The notes: generated from the sequence alone by a model not told the origin. A DNA stretch of 64,000 bases from Mycolicibacterium confluentis (GCF_010729895.1 NZ_AP022612.1:4774001-4838000), one strand, 5' to 3'. Positions 24,392 to 33,869 are shown, counted from the first letter of the stretch. Numbers and translations are program-made.

Positions 24392-25981
24392 TTATGCACC
24401 TCCCGTGTCCGGGATCAGGAACGGCGGATTGCCGGGCAGCGGCGCCACGGTGTTGGGCGAGAGCTGCTGGCCGGGCCCTGCGGGCGGCACCCCCTGCTCG
24501 GGCGGCACGGGCGGCACGGCGACCGGAGCGGGTCCCGGACCCGGCGCAGGGCCCAACGGCACCGTCCGCGAATTGATCGGGCCCTCCTGCATCGGGACGG
24601 GGGTGCCCGGCAGGGCGGGCGCGGGCTGTCCCGGTTCGGCGGCGATCGGCAGACCCGGCGCCGGGGGCGGTGCGTTCGGGTTCGGCGGTGACGTGAGGAC
24701 GCCGTCGGGCCCCGTGTAGTTGGGTCCGTACGGATTGTCGCCATACGGCCCGACCGTCAGGCCCGCGCAGGGCAGCGGGTTCGCCGGTGACGGAATGCCG
24801 TCTGCGGGAGGTGTGTACGAGCACGGGGAGCCCGGTGGGACGGCAGGGCCCGGATGGTCCGGGGTGCCCTCCAGCACCCGGGGCGCCGGCGGCGGTGCTC
24901 CGTTGGCCTGCCGCTGCCCGTTCGGGTCGGGGAACTGGAACGCCGGCAGTCCCGCGTTGCGCCAGAACTGCTCCGGGTCGATTCCACGCTTCTTGAACGC
25001 CGCGTCGATGAAGGGCTGAAGCACCTGGCCGGCGAGCAGGTTGACCACCAACACCTTGAAGTAGGGACCCGAACCCAGCGCCTCGGCCAGTGAGGCCGTG
25101 AACTTGCTGAGCGTGATCAGCACTTCCTGCAGGTCGTACTTGTGCTTGACGAGCAGGTCGGTGACGACGCGCAACTGCTCGAGGACGTGGTTCAGATTCG
25201 GGTTGTCGTTGATCAGGCCCTGGAACTGCGCGGACACGAGTTGAACGTTAGACAGCAGGTTTGTGATGGCCTGCCCGCGCGCGTTGACCGCGGCGAGCAG
25301 CGTCTTGCTGTTGACCAGGAGGTCGTTGACCTGTCCGCTGCGATCGCCGAGGACCTCGGCCACCTTGTTGGCGTTCGCCAGCAGCTTCTTGAACTGTTCG
25401 TCGCGCTTGCCGATGGTGTCGGAGAACCGGGCCACCCCGTCCAGTGCCGCGCTCAGGTTCGGGTAGGTCGCATCGATGGTCTCCGACAACACATTCAGTG
25501 ACCGCTTGACGGTCTGGATGTCCCAGCCGCCCGCGGCCTTGGTGACGTCGAAGAAGGCGTCGTAGATCTGGTACGGCGTCGTGCTCTGCCCGACTGGGAG
25601 TTCACCGCTGGCCCGCAGGATCTCGCTGCCGCGCGGTTCGACCTCGAGCACCTTCTTGCCGAGGATCGTGTCGGTGCGGATGGCCAGGCGGCTGTCGGTG
25701 CCGATCTGGTTGGTGCCCAGCGTGAATCCCATGACGACGTGGTCACCGTCGATAGCCACCGACTGAACGGTGCCGACGTCGAGGCCCGCGATGCGCACCT
25801 TGTCGCCCGTGAGCAGCCCACCCGAATCGGTGAACGCGCCGTAATAGACCGGCTGCGCGAACAGCATCGGCACACTCGAAAAGCTCTGGCCCACACCGAT
25901 CACGAGGATCACGATCATGATTCCGACCAGGCCGTTGCGGATCCGGTTGGACCCTTCCAATGTCCTCATTGCGGCGTGCAC
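24392..25981 (-). CDS. mce1C: Mce family protein Mce1C
   Basis: 529 aa from the start at 25981; ATG five codons in (MRTLEGSNRIRNGLVG) is an alternative start that would still overlap mce1B slightly. Transmembrane helix about 17-37, MCE domain with LLTGDKVRIAGLDVGTV (about 56-72), helical region, then a long Pro-rich tail (from about 375) that ends near residue 529. Position, length and tail match Mce1C of M. tuberculosis (about 515). Overlaps mce1B by 16 bases. Confidence 0.93.
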   Translation of the reverse strand: MHAAMRTLEGSNRIRNGLVGIMIVILVIGVGQSFSSVPMLFAQPVYYGAFTDSGGLLTGDKVRIAGLDVGTVQSVAIDGDHVVMGFTLGTNQIGTDSRLAIRTDTILGKKVLEVEPRGSEILRASGELPVGQSTTPYQIYDAFFDVTKAAGGWDIQTVKRSLNVLSETIDATYPNLSAALDGVARFSDTIGKRDEQFKKLLANANKVAEVLGDRSGQVNDLLVNSKTLLAAVNARGQAITNLLSNVQLVSAQFQGLINDNPNLNHVLEQLRVVTDLLVKHKYDLQEVLITLSKFTASLAEALGSGPYFKVLVVNLLAGQVLQPFIDAAFKKRGIDPEQFWRNAGLPAFQFPDPNGQRQANGAPPPAPRVLEGTPDHPGPAVPPGSPCSYTPPADGIPSPANPLPCAGLTVGPYGDNPYGPNYTGPDGVLTSPPNPNAPPPAPGLPIAAEPGQPAPALPGTPVPMQEGPINSRTVPLGPAPGPGPAPVAVPPVPPEQGVPPAGPGQQLSPNTVAPLPGNPPFLIPDTGGA

Positions 25982-27006
25982 CTGCCCGTCGGCTGGGTGA
26001 ACACCTTCACGGTGCGGACCGGGCCTCCCGGCTGGGCGCCGTTGAGTTTGAGGTTCAGGTCGCAGAGGTAAAAGTTGAAGAAGTCACCGTAGACGCCGCC
26101 CGCTCGGCCGATGATCTTCAGGGATGTCGGCAGTTTCGTTAAGACGTCATCGACCTGCGCCTGCTGGTCGACCAGTGGCTGCGCGATGCCCTCCAGGCGG
26201 GCGATGGTGTCCTTGAGGATCGGGCGGTTGTCGGCCAACAGGTCGCCCAGCGTGCCCGCGGCGTTGCTGATGCTCGCGGTCGAGTCGGCGATCGGGTCGG
26301 CGCGGTTCTTCAGTCCGGTGATCAGCTTCTCGAAGTTGACCACGGTCTCGTCGAAGTCCTTCTGGTGCTTGACCGTGGTCGCCAGCACGGTGTTGAGGTT
26401 CTCGATCACCTCACCGATGGCCTGATCGCGGTCGGCCAGCGCCGACGTCAGCTGAGCGGTCTGGTCAAGGATGTCGCTGATCGTGCCGCCCTGCCCCTGG
26501 AAGACCGTGATGATCGACTGTGCGATCGTGTTCACCTTCTCGGGATCCAGGGCGCGGAAGACGGGCTTGAACCCGCCGATGAGAGCGTCGAGGTCGAGCG
26601 CGGGGGTGGTCCGCGACAACGGAATGAACCCGCCGGGCGGCAGGACCTTGTCCGCACCTTCACCCTGGCCTCGCGCAAGATCCATGTAGCGGTTGCCGAT
26701 CAGGTCCTGATACCGGATCTGGGCCGTCGTCGACTGGTACAGCGGAAGGTTCCGGTCGACGTTGAAGGTGACCTTGACCCGCTGTCCGCCATCGACGAGT
26801 TCGATGTCCTCGACCTTGCCGACCTCGACTCCCGAGGCACGGACGAACTGGCCCGCACGAAGCCCGCTGGCGGTCTTGAACTCCGCGGAGTAGGTGCTGG
26901 TGCGGTCGAATCGGATCTGGCCGAAGACCACGATGATGATCGCCGTGAAGAGCAGCAGCACCAGGGAGAAGGCGCCGAGTTTGATTGCGGTTCCGGTGAT
27001 TTTCAT
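25966..27006 (-). CDS. mce1B: Mce family protein Mce1B
   Basis: 346 aa, the same length as M. tuberculosis Mce1B. N-terminal helix (about 10-30), MCE domain with GLRAGQFVRASGVEVGKVED (about 48-67), then helices to the end and a Cys near residue 317. It lacks the Pro-rich tail of C and D, as usual for B. ATGA overlap with mce1A (27003-27006). Confidence 0.93.
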   Translation of the reverse strand: MKITGTAIKLGAFSLVLLLFTAIIIVVFGQIRFDRTSTYSAEFKTASGLRAGQFVRASGVEVGKVEDIELVDGGQRVKVTFNVDRNLPLYQSTTAQIRYQDLIGNRYMDLARGQGEGADKVLPPGGFIPLSRTTPALDLDALIGGFKPVFRALDPEKVNTIAQSIITVFQGQGGTISDILDQTAQLTSALADRDQAIGEVIENLNTVLATTVKHQKDFDETVVNFEKLITGLKNRADPIADSTASISNAAGTLGDLLADNRPILKDTIARLEGIAQPLVDQQAQVDDVLTKLPTSLKIIGRAGGVYGDFFNFYLCDLNLKLNGAQPGGPVRTVKVFTQPTGRCTPQ

Positions 27007-28235
27007 GGGTTGATCGTGTTCTCCCCGACTTGGCGTCCCCAGACGTACTCGGTGAGGATGGGCTGCCCGAGTTCAATGTGGTTGTAGGGCGCGATCGAGG
27101 CACCGGTGTCCATCACGAGATACGGGGCGGGCCACAGGTTCCGATCGATCGACTGCCAGCATCCCGGCGCACCGCCCGGACCGCCGCGCGCGTTGACCCT
27201 CGGAAGGTTGTCGGGATACACGTACGGATTCTCGGCCCCGAGGAAAGTGGTGTTGGTGTTCAACGAATACCCGTTGCCACCAAGCGAATCGGCCACCTTG
27301 GGCGCCACTCCGGCGTAGTTGCGCACCGTGCAGAACAGCGCGGGACTGTAGGTGTCGAGCAGTTGTGCGGTCGGCACCAGGTCGGCCGCACCGCGGATCA
27401 GATAGGGCCCGCCCCGCTCGAACACGTCCGCGCCGGTGTTACCGAATCCGGCGGCCGCCAGCAGGGCCGCATCGAGCTCGCCGCGCCGCTCATTGAAGGT
27501 GCGGGCCGTGGTCACCGCGCCCTCGAGCGAGTTCCACAGGTCCGGGGACGCCGCGGAGTAGACGTCAGAAAGGTCAGCCAATCGCTGTAGGTCGTAACGG
27601 ATCTGCGGCATCTTCGGATTGATGTCGTCGAGGATCGTGTTGCCGTTGACCAGCGACTGACCGAACTTGTCACCGAGGCCGGTGAGTGACTCGGCCGCGG
27701 CCGACAACGTCAGGTTGAGTTTGATCGGGTCGATCTGCTCGGCGATCGAGGTGATGGTCTCGAACAGCGTGTTGAACTCGGTCGTCACGCCGGTCACGTC
27801 GATCACGTCGTCCGCGGTGATCCGCTGCGGGTCGGGGTCATCCGGTGAGGTGAAGGACACGTACTTGTTGCCGAACACCGTGGTGGCCTGGATGTTGGTG
27901 ACCACGTTGGCCGGGATCAGGTCGATGTAGCGGGGATCGACGTCGAGGGTCAGCTTGGCCCGTGTGGTGCCGTCCTGGTCGAGCGGGTCCACCGCGGCGA
28001 CGCGGCCGACCTGCACACCGTTGAACGTCACCTTGGACCCCGGGTCCATCACGAGGCCGGCGCGGTCGGAGACCAGCGTCAACTCGGTCTTGGAGTCGAA
28101 GCCGCCGCGGAACTGGATGTAGAGCGCGGTGGCCACGAGGACCGTGATGAGAAGCAGCACCAGACCCGCGAGCTTGTACGGCGGCGTGCGGGGTTTGTTC
28201 TCCCCCATCCGGACCTGGTCCATGTTCGCCGTCAT
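27003..28235 (-). CDS. mce1A: Mce family protein Mce1A
   Basis: 410 aa. Transmembrane helix about 22-42, MCE domain with MDPGSKVTFNGVQVGRVA (about 61-78), helical tunnel-forming region and a short C-terminal part containing two Cys (about 300 and 352). In M. tuberculosis Mce1A is a surface-exposed subunit linked with host-cell entry; by analogy it is the first tunnel subunit here. M. tuberculosis Mce1A is longer (about 454), so the tail is shorter in this species. Starts four bases after yrbE1B stop. Confidence 0.93.
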   Translation of the reverse strand: MTANMDQVRMGENKPRTPPYKLAGLVLLLITVLVATALYIQFRGGFDSKTELTLVSDRAGLVMDPGSKVTFNGVQVGRVAAVDPLDQDGTTRAKLTLDVDPRYIDLIPANVVTNIQATTVFGNKYVSFTSPDDPDPQRITADDVIDVTGVTTEFNTLFETITSIAEQIDPIKLNLTLSAAAESLTGLGDKFGQSLVNGNTILDDINPKMPQIRYDLQRLADLSDVYSAASPDLWNSLEGAVTTARTFNERRGELDAALLAAAGFGNTGADVFERGGPYLIRGAADLVPTAQLLDTYSPALFCTVRNYAGVAPKVADSLGGNGYSLNTNTTFLGAENPYVYPDNLPRVNARGGPGGAPGCWQSIDRNLWPAPYLVMDTGASIAPYNHIELGQPILTEYVWGRQVGENTINP

Positions 28236-28239
28236 GGCG

Positions 28240-29109
28240 CTACACCGTGAGGTTGAAGTTCGGGTCGGTGCCGTAGAGCGCCAACGATGCGAACAGGACG
28301 ACCACCACGATGGCCACCAGCGAGGTGCGCATCGACTTGCCGACCGCCTCCCCCACGCCCACGGCGCCGCCGCTGGCGAAATAGCCGAAATAGCAGTGGT
28401 TCAGCATCACGATGATCGACATGATGATCACTTCGAGAAAGGACCAGAAGACGTCGTCGACGCGCAGGAACGTGTTGAAGTAGTGCGAGTAGGTGCCGAC
28501 GGACTGGGCGTAGAAGACCGTGGTCACCAACTGCGCGGAGAAGAACGACAGCAGAATGGCCATGGCGTACAGCGGGATGATGACGACCGCGCCGGCCAGG
28601 ATCCGCGTCGAGACCAGATACGAGATCGACTTGATGCCCATGACTTCGAGCGCGTCGATCTCCTCGCTGATGCGCATGGCACCGAGTTCGGCTGTGGCAC
28701 CGGCCCCCACTGTCGCGGCCAAAGCCTGGCCCGTCACGATGGGCGCAACGACGCGGACGTTGGCCAGGGCCGCGAAGAAGCCGGTGAACGCCTCCACACC
28801 GATGTTGCCCAGCGAAGCGAAACCCTGGATGGCGATCAGCGAGCCCGCGGACAGCGTGACGAAACCGATGATCGCGACGGTGCCGCCGATGACCGCCATG
28901 GCGCCTGTGCCCATGCCAATCTCGGCGATCAGGCGCAGGAGTTCGCGGCGATAGTTGCGCAGCGCGTGCGGGATCGAGCCCACCGCGGTCAGCGCGAACC
29001 ATGCGACGTGGCCCAGGGTGTCGAGGAACCGCCCCGGCCATCCCGCGACCTTCGTGACCTCGGTGTACCCCCGGGGGAAGCGACTTCGCAGGACTTGGGT
29101 CGTCGACAC
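28240..29109 (-). CDS. yrbE1B: YrbE1B, permease subunit of the Mce1 transporter
   Basis: 289 aa from a GTG at 29109 (MSTTQVLRSRFPRGYTEV), chosen over the open codons upstream because it follows the yrbE1A stop by one base and matches the N-terminus usual for YrbE1B. MlaE/YrbE permease family: five to six membrane helices and the motif ELGAMRISEEIDALEVMGI (mid-protein), which couples to the MceG ATPase encoded elsewhere. With YrbE1A it forms the inner-membrane channel through which lipid is imported. Confidence 0.93.
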   Translation of the reverse strand: MSTTQVLRSRFPRGYTEVTKVAGWPGRFLDTLGHVAWFALTAVGSIPHALRNYRRELLRLIAEIGMGTGAMAVIGGTVAIIGFVTLSAGSLIAIQGFASLGNIGVEAFTGFFAALANVRVVAPIVTGQALAATVGAGATAELGAMRISEEIDALEVMGIKSISYLVSTRILAGAVVIIPLYAMAILLSFFSAQLVTTVFYAQSVGTYSHYFNTFLRVDDVFWSFLEVIIMSIIVMLNHCYFGYFASGGAVGVGEAVGKSMRTSLVAIVVVVLFASLALYGTDPNFNLTV

Positions 29110-29110
29110 G

Positions 29111-29908
29111 TCAGTTCCCCGTTCCGAACCGCACACCAATTGTCGTGAGCACGACGTTCACCGCGAACAGTGCGACCACGCACAGCACCAGGGTCTCGTT
29201 GACAGCCGTGCCGACACCCTTCGCGCCGCCCGCGACCGTCAGACCGCGGTAACAGCCGACGAGGCCCGCGATCAGCCCGAAGGTCAGCGCCTTGATCACC
29301 GAGATGAGCACCTCGGGAAGTCCCGTGATGAGGGTCAGCGTCGAGACATACGCACCCGCAGAGACGTTCTGGATGTAGACGCCGAAGATGAAGCCGCCCA
29401 CCAGACCGATGGTGATGACCGCGCCGTTGAGCAGGAATGCGACGAACGTCGAGGCGACCACGCGGGGCAGCACCAGACGGTGGATGGGATCGATGCCGAG
29501 CACCTCGAGCGCGTCGATCTCCTCGCGGATGGTCCGGGCTCCCAGGTCGGCGCAGATGGCCGTCGACCCCGCGCCTGCCACCACGAGAACCGTGACGAGC
29601 GGGCCCAACTGGGTGACCGCGCCGAGCGCGGCCCCGGCGCCGGACACGTCGGCCGCGCCGAACTCCGCCAGCAGGATGTTCAGCGTGAAGATGATCAGCA
29701 CGGTCAGCGGAATGGAGACGGCGACGGTGGGCAGGAACGCCACCCGCATCAGAAACCAGCTCTGCTCGATGAATTCGCGCCATTCGAACGGGCGCAGCAG
29801 TGCCTTTCCGGTGAGCACGCACATGCGGAAGAAGCCGCCGACCAACTCAAGGGGTGTGCGCAGCTGGTCGCGCACATAGCCGGTGAGTCCGCCCGTCGAC
29901 GCCGTCAC
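29111..29908 (-). CDS. yrbE1A: YrbE1A, permease subunit of the Mce1 transporter
   Basis: 265 aa, GTG start. MlaE/YrbE family with the coupling motif DLGARTIREEIDALEVLGI around 120-138 and five to six hydrophobic helices. It is the first gene of the transport part of the operon, preceded by a 272-base gap after fadD5 that may hold a second promoter. Partner of YrbE1B; energised by MceG (not in this window). Confidence 0.93.
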   Translation of the reverse strand: MTASTGGLTGYVRDQLRTPLELVGGFFRMCVLTGKALLRPFEWREFIEQSWFLMRVAFLPTVAVSIPLTVLIIFTLNILLAEFGAADVSGAGAALGAVTQLGPLVTVLVVAGAGSTAICADLGARTIREEIDALEVLGIDPIHRLVLPRVVASTFVAFLLNGAVITIGLVGGFIFGVYIQNVSAGAYVSTLTLITGLPEVLISVIKALTFGLIAGLVGCYRGLTVAGGAKGVGTAVNETLVLCVVALFAVNVVLTTIGVRFGTGN

Positions 29909-30180
29909 AGAGCCGTCCCAACCCGGACGGCCGTGTGGCCGTGCAACGCTAAGCGGAACTCCACGCCCCCTCCTGCCCCCCGCCCCGAATACGTGACGGC
30001 CGCCTCCCTACCCGGGAGTAGTAAGGCGGACCACAGGAATGTACCTGATCTTGGTGCGGCGGTGTGGCCCATCGGTGGGAATGACCCACCTTTGTGACCT
30101 CGGCGTTTTCTTCGCCTACGTCAATCGGATTCAGCCGCCCCCGAAAGCCTTGAATCCGAACCCAATCCGCACCTAGAACA
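29909..30180 (-). promoter_or_regulatory. fadD5-yrbE1A intergenic region, possible internal promoter
   Basis: 272 bases without an ORF of its own, while all other junctions of the operon overlap or nearly touch. In M. tuberculosis an internal promoter has been described between fadD5 and yrbE1A, and the spacing here fits. I cannot pick a specific -10 element with confidence. Confidence 0.4.
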
Positions 30181-31776
30181 TCATTCTCCGCCGGTGGCGA
30201 ACCGCGTGCGCAACTCGGTCTTCAACACCTTCCCGGCCGGATTCCTGGGCAGCGCGTCGACGATCTCGAGTGCCTTCGGGTGCTTGTAGCGGGCCAGTCG
30301 CTCGTTGAGGAAGTCCTCCAGGTCGGCCAGCGCCAACTGATCCGACACGGCCGCCACGGCCACCGGAACCTCGCCCCACTTCTCGTGCACGCGCCCGATC
30401 ACGGCGACCTCGACGATCGCCGGATGGGCGGCCAGCACGTTCTCGACCTCGGCGCAGTAGATGTTCTCGCCGCCGGAGATGATCATGTCCTTCTTGCGGT
30501 CGACGACCCAGACGTAGCCCTCCTCGTCCTGGCGGACCAGGTCGCCGGAGTGGAACCACCCGCCCGCGAACGCCTCGGCGGTGGCCTGCGGGTTATTCCA
30601 GTACCCGGCCATCAGAGTCGGTGCACGATAGACGATTTCACCCACCTCGCCGATCGGGACGTCGTTCATGTTCTCGTCGACGACACGGGCCGCCACGGTC
30701 GGGATCACCCGACCGACCGAGCCCAGCTTCCGCAGCGCGTCCTCGCCCAGCAGCATGCAGGTCACAGGCGACATCTCGGTCTGGCCGAACGCGGCCAGGA
30801 TCTTGGTGTCGGGGAAGGTCTCAGCCATATCGCGCAGCAGCGTGTCCGAGGCCGGTGCCGCACCCCAGGACATGACGCGCAGCCTGAGGTTGCGTGGTTG
30901 TGCCCGCTGGGCTTCGCACACCGCCTGCCACTGCGCGGGCACCAGGAAGATGCCGGTCACCTGCTCGGCTTCGAGGACGTCGAGAAGCTGGCCCGGATCG
31001 AAGGCGCCGAGCGGGTGGATCACCGTCGGGTGACCGAGGGTCAGGCCGGTCAGCATGTTGCCGACGCCGGCGATGTGGAACAGCGGCACACCGATGAAAC
31101 CGACGTCGTTGTTCAGGTCGGCACCGTTGGTGAACAGCGCCGTCATGGTCTGGCCGAACAGGTTGGCGTGCGTCAGCACGGCGCCCTTGGGCCGACCCGT
31201 GGTGCCCGACGTGTACATGATCAGCGCGGGGTGGTCGTTCGGAATGTCGACCACCGAATGGGCGTCACCCTCCTCAGCGAGCAGGTCCTCGTACCCGAGC
31301 AGATCGCCTTCGGTCGGCGCGCCGGCGACGATCACGGTCTCGGCCAGTGGCGCGATCTCACGCACGGCGCTGGCGACGGGGGCCAGCAGGGGCTCGGTGA
31401 CGACGACGCGCGATTCGCAGTCCTCGACCAGGAATCCGAGTTCCGGCGGGGTGAGCCGGAAGTTGACCGGGACGGCGATGGCACCCAGCCGGTTGGCGGC
31501 CAGCACGGTCTCCATGAACTCGGGGCGGTTGAGCATCAGGATCATCACGCGGTCGCCGAACGCGACGCCGCGGCGGCTCAGGGCGTCGGCCAGCGCGCTG
31601 ACCCGCCGGTCGAGTTCGGCCCACGTGATGCTCTTGCCCATGAAGCGGATCGCGGTGTCCTCGGGCTGCATGAGGGCGTGCCGTGACAGCTGGTTGGTCC
31701 AGTTCTGCCGACGGGCCAGGTAGGGCTGTTCGGTGGGCGTCTGGGCACCCACGGCTTGAGCCAGCTGCGCGGTCAA
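30181..31776 (-). CDS. fadD5: Fatty-acid-CoA/AMP ligase FadD5
   Basis: 531 aa from TTG at 31776, chosen because GAGGGG stands eight bases before it; the frame stays open 19 codons further without a ribosome binding site. ANL superfamily: the ATP-binding P-loop YTSGTTGRPKG (about 188-198), GQTEMSP (A5-type motif), GYWNNP and the hinge motif HSGDLVRQDEEGYVWVVDRKKD, and the C-terminal Lys in PRNPAGKVLK. It activates fatty acids to acyl-CoA, linked in M. tuberculosis to use of lipids imported by or released near Mce1. First gene of the mce1 operon and divergent from mce1R. Confidence 0.92.
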   Translation of the reverse strand: MTAQLAQAVGAQTPTEQPYLARRQNWTNQLSRHALMQPEDTAIRFMGKSITWAELDRRVSALADALSRRGVAFGDRVMILMLNRPEFMETVLAANRLGAIAVPVNFRLTPPELGFLVEDCESRVVVTEPLLAPVASAVREIAPLAETVIVAGAPTEGDLLGYEDLLAEEGDAHSVVDIPNDHPALIMYTSGTTGRPKGAVLTHANLFGQTMTALFTNGADLNNDVGFIGVPLFHIAGVGNMLTGLTLGHPTVIHPLGAFDPGQLLDVLEAEQVTGIFLVPAQWQAVCEAQRAQPRNLRLRVMSWGAAPASDTLLRDMAETFPDTKILAAFGQTEMSPVTCMLLGEDALRKLGSVGRVIPTVAARVVDENMNDVPIGEVGEIVYRAPTLMAGYWNNPQATAEAFAGGWFHSGDLVRQDEEGYVWVVDRKKDMIISGGENIYCAEVENVLAAHPAIVEVAVIGRVHEKWGEVPVAVAAVSDQLALADLEDFLNERLARYKHPKALEIVDALPRNPAGKVLKTELRTRFATGGE

Positions 31777-31825
31777 CGTCGTTCCCCTCACTTCGGATCT
31801 GTGCGGACTTGCGCGAATATTACAT

Positions 31826-31835
31826 TTGATCAAAC
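31826..31835. promoter_or_regulatory. Palindrome in the fadD5/mce1R divergent region, candidate Mce1R operator
   Basis: TTTGATCAAA is a perfect 10-base palindrome midway between the fadD5 start (31776) and the mce1R start (31907), in the only AT-rich patch of the 130-base gap. GntR/FCD regulators bind short palindromes in such divergent promoters. Direct evidence for Mce1R binding is lacking. Confidence 0.45.
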
Positions 31836-31906
31836 ATTGGGGTAGTCCTGGTCACACTATGAGTTCAAATCGGTCCAGACAAGCCCGAAGGATGTAGAAC
31901 CACACT

Positions 31907-32605
31907 GTGAACGCACCGGCCAAGTCGCAGCGGTCCGCGCTGCAGCGGCCAAAGCTGCGCCGCGAACAGCTGTCCGAGGAAGTCGCCGCGCACCTGCGCG
32001 CCGAGATCATGTCGGGCGCCCTGCGGCCCGGGACGTTCATCCGCCTCGACGAGACCGCAGCCCAACTCGGCGTGAGCATCACGCCCGTCCGCGAGGCTCT
32101 GCTGACGCTGCGCGGTGAGGGCATGGTCGAACTCGAACCGCACCGCGGGCACGTCGTGGTGCCCCTGGACCGCCAGGACGTCGAGGACATCTTCTGGCTG
32201 CAGGCCACGATCGCCAAGGAGTTGGCGTCCTCGACCGTCGAGCACATCACCGACGAGCAGATCGACCATCTCGACAGCCTCACCACCACGCTCGCCGAGG
32301 CGGTGCAGGCCGCCGACGTCGACGCCGTCATCAACGCGGAGTTCGAGTTCCACCGCGCGCTCAACCGCAGCGCGGGCCGGATCAAGCTGGCATGGTTCCT
32401 GCTGCATGTGTCGCGCTACATGCCGCCGCGGGTCTACGCGGGTGACCCGACGTGGGGCACCGACGCCGTCGAACACCACCGCAAGCTGATCGGCGCGCTG
32501 CGCGAACGCAACCTGCCCGCGGTGGCGGAGCTGACCGAATGGCAGTTCACCGACGGCGTCACGCGGTTGACCAGCATGCTGGAGAAGACCGGGATCTGGG
32601 AGTAG
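31907..32605 (+). CDS. mce1R: GntR-family (FCD) regulator, Mce1R-like
   Basis: 232 aa, GTG start. An N-terminal winged helix (about 20-85) with LDETAAQLGVSITPVREALLTL and the wing LEPHRGHVVVP is followed by an FCD all-helical ligand-binding domain (about 95-225) containing the metal-binding style pattern EFEFHRALNRSA and EHHRKLIGALRERN. By position, divergent from fadD5 at the head of the mce1 operon, it corresponds to Mce1R (Rv0165c), a repressor of mce1; the ligand is probably a fatty acid or acyl-CoA. Convergent with the SRPBCC gene at its 3' end. Confidence 0.88.
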   Translation: MNAPAKSQRSALQRPKLRREQLSEEVAAHLRAEIMSGALRPGTFIRLDETAAQLGVSITPVREALLTLRGEGMVELEPHRGHVVVPLDRQDVEDIFWLQATIAKELASSTVEHITDEQIDHLDSLTTTLAEAVQAADVDAVINAEFEFHRALNRSAGRIKLAWFLLHVSRYMPPRVYAGDPTWGTDAVEHHRKLIGALRERNLPAVAELTEWQFTDGVTRLTSMLEKTGIWE

Positions 32606-32626
32606 CTCCACACCCCGGCCTCAGAA

Positions 32627-33064
32627 CTAGACCGCGAGCTCCTCCGCACGCTTCTTCAGGTTGTCCGCAAGATGTTCGAGGGCCTCGTTGGCCACCTTCT
32701 TGACCATCATGGCGGGCACCGGGAACGTGGTCTCGACGTCCATGTCGACCGTCAGCAGCGACGTCGGGCCCATGCCCACGACACTGAACAACTGTTCCTG
32801 CTTGGAGAAGTGCTCACCCTGCTGCATCACGGTCTGGATCTGATTGGGCGCCGGGTAGTAGACGGCCTGGATGTAGGTGCCCGCGTTGCCCTGGATCAGG
32901 GTGTCGAGCCGCAACTGACTGGGCCGGCCGTCGTCGTAACGGTGCAGGATCCAGCAGCCCTGGACCTCTTCGTTCCACTGCGGGTAGGCCTCGAAGTCGG
33001 CGACGATCCCCAGGATCACGTTCTCGTCGGCGGCCACCTCGACGGTCTTGCTCACGATTGGCAT
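32627..33064 (-). CDS. SRPBCC/START-like protein (Rv0164-like)
   Basis: 145 aa. The polyketide cyclase/START-like fold is recognisable from the opening VSKTVEVAADENVILGIVADFEAYPQW (given in part), the central ILHRYDDGRPSQLRL strand pair and a long C-terminal helix (ANEALEHLADNLKKRAEELA). Such proteins bind hydrophobic ligands in a cavity. The close match in length and position (next to mce1R) suggests the counterpart of Rv0164 (TB18.5). It lies 26 bases after the TetR gene on the same strand, so both are probably co-transcribed. Confidence 0.82.
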   Translation of the reverse strand: MPIVSKTVEVAADENVILGIVADFEAYPQWNEEVQGCWILHRYDDGRPSQLRLDTLIQGNAGTYIQAVYYPAPNQIQTVMQQGEHFSKQEQLFSVVGMGPTSLLTVDMDVETTFPVPAMMVKKVANEALEHLADNLKKRAEELAV

Positions 33065-33090
33065 GCGATGAGTGTAGGAGGGCCGAACCG

Positions 33091-33732
33091 TCAGGCCCGA
33101 GCCACCGAGCCTTCGCCCAACGGCGTCTCGACGCGGACCTTCTCGTCGCGGATCAGGCCACGCAGCAGCGCGGTGCTGAACTCGGCGGCGATCTCCTTCT
33201 CACTGCGGCGGCCGTGCGGGCGCAACCAGCGGTAGGCACCGAGGGTCATCCCGATGTAGCCCAGGGCCAGCACATGCGAATCGCACGGGTAGAACTCCCC
33301 GCTGGCGATGCCCCGGTCGATCAGACCGTGCACGTGCTCGTAGACCTGGGTCTCCTTCTCCCGAACCATGGCCACCTGCTCCTCGGTGAACCATTCGGTG
33401 ATGTAGGGCTGCTCCTGGAAGTAGACCGCGGCACCCTCGGGGTTCTCCGCGATCTGCTCGAGCAGGCGCACGGTGTACTGGTACAGCGCCTCACGCGCCG
33501 ACCACGTCGGGTCGTCGTGCACGGCGGCCAGCGTGCGTTCGGCGGCACGCTGATAGATGTCGAAGAGGATCAGCGACTTGCTGGCGTAGTAGTGGTACAC
33601 CGTCGCCTTGTTCAGGCCCACGACGTCGGCCACATCGTCCATGCGCGTGCCGTGGTACCCCCGGGCCGCGAACAGCTTGGTGGCCACGGCCAGAAGCTCT
33701 TCGCGGCGGCTCAAACCGTTCTCAGGCGGCAT
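33091..33732 (-). CDS. TetR-family transcriptional regulator
   Basis: 213 aa from ATG at 33732 (MPPENGLSRREELLAVA); the upstream in-frame codons lack a ribosome binding site. N-terminal HTH: ATKLFAARGYHGTRMDDVAD followed by VVGLNKATVYHYYASKSLI, the TetR recognition helix. The C-terminal helical domain is of the KstR2/FadR-like type (TetR_C), with an FQEQPYITEWFTEEQ segment. The ligand is unknown; acyl-CoA is plausible given the lipid context. The palindrome at 33776-33791, 43 bases upstream, is a good candidate for its own operator and for the divergent micro-ORF/HAD unit. Confidence 0.85.
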   Translation of the reverse strand: MPPENGLSRREELLAVATKLFAARGYHGTRMDDVADVVGLNKATVYHYYASKSLILFDIYQRAAERTLAAVHDDPTWSAREALYQYTVRLLEQIAENPEGAAVYFQEQPYITEWFTEEQVAMVREKETQVYEHVHGLIDRGIASGEFYPCDSHVLALGYIGMTLGAYRWLRPHGRRSEKEIAAEFSTALLRGLIRDEKVRVETPLGEGSVARA

Positions 33733-33775
33733 ACTCGACTCTCTGTCCCGGCCGGGGTCCCCCAGCCTCCCAATC

Positions 33776-33791
33776 AACTAGTTGGCTAGTT
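33776..33791. promoter_or_regulatory. Inverted repeat, candidate TetR operator
   Basis: AACTAG-TTGG-CTAGTT, perfect 6-bp arms, between the divergent TetR gene (start 33732) and the micro-ORF (start 33870). Location and symmetry fit TetR autoregulation. Confidence 0.5.
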
Positions 33792-33869
33792 TATGCAATG
33801 CCGCCGATAAGTACTGCGTCGGTGCCCGCGTGGTTAGACTGCTCACACCGGTGACTGGGAGGTTGGCTG

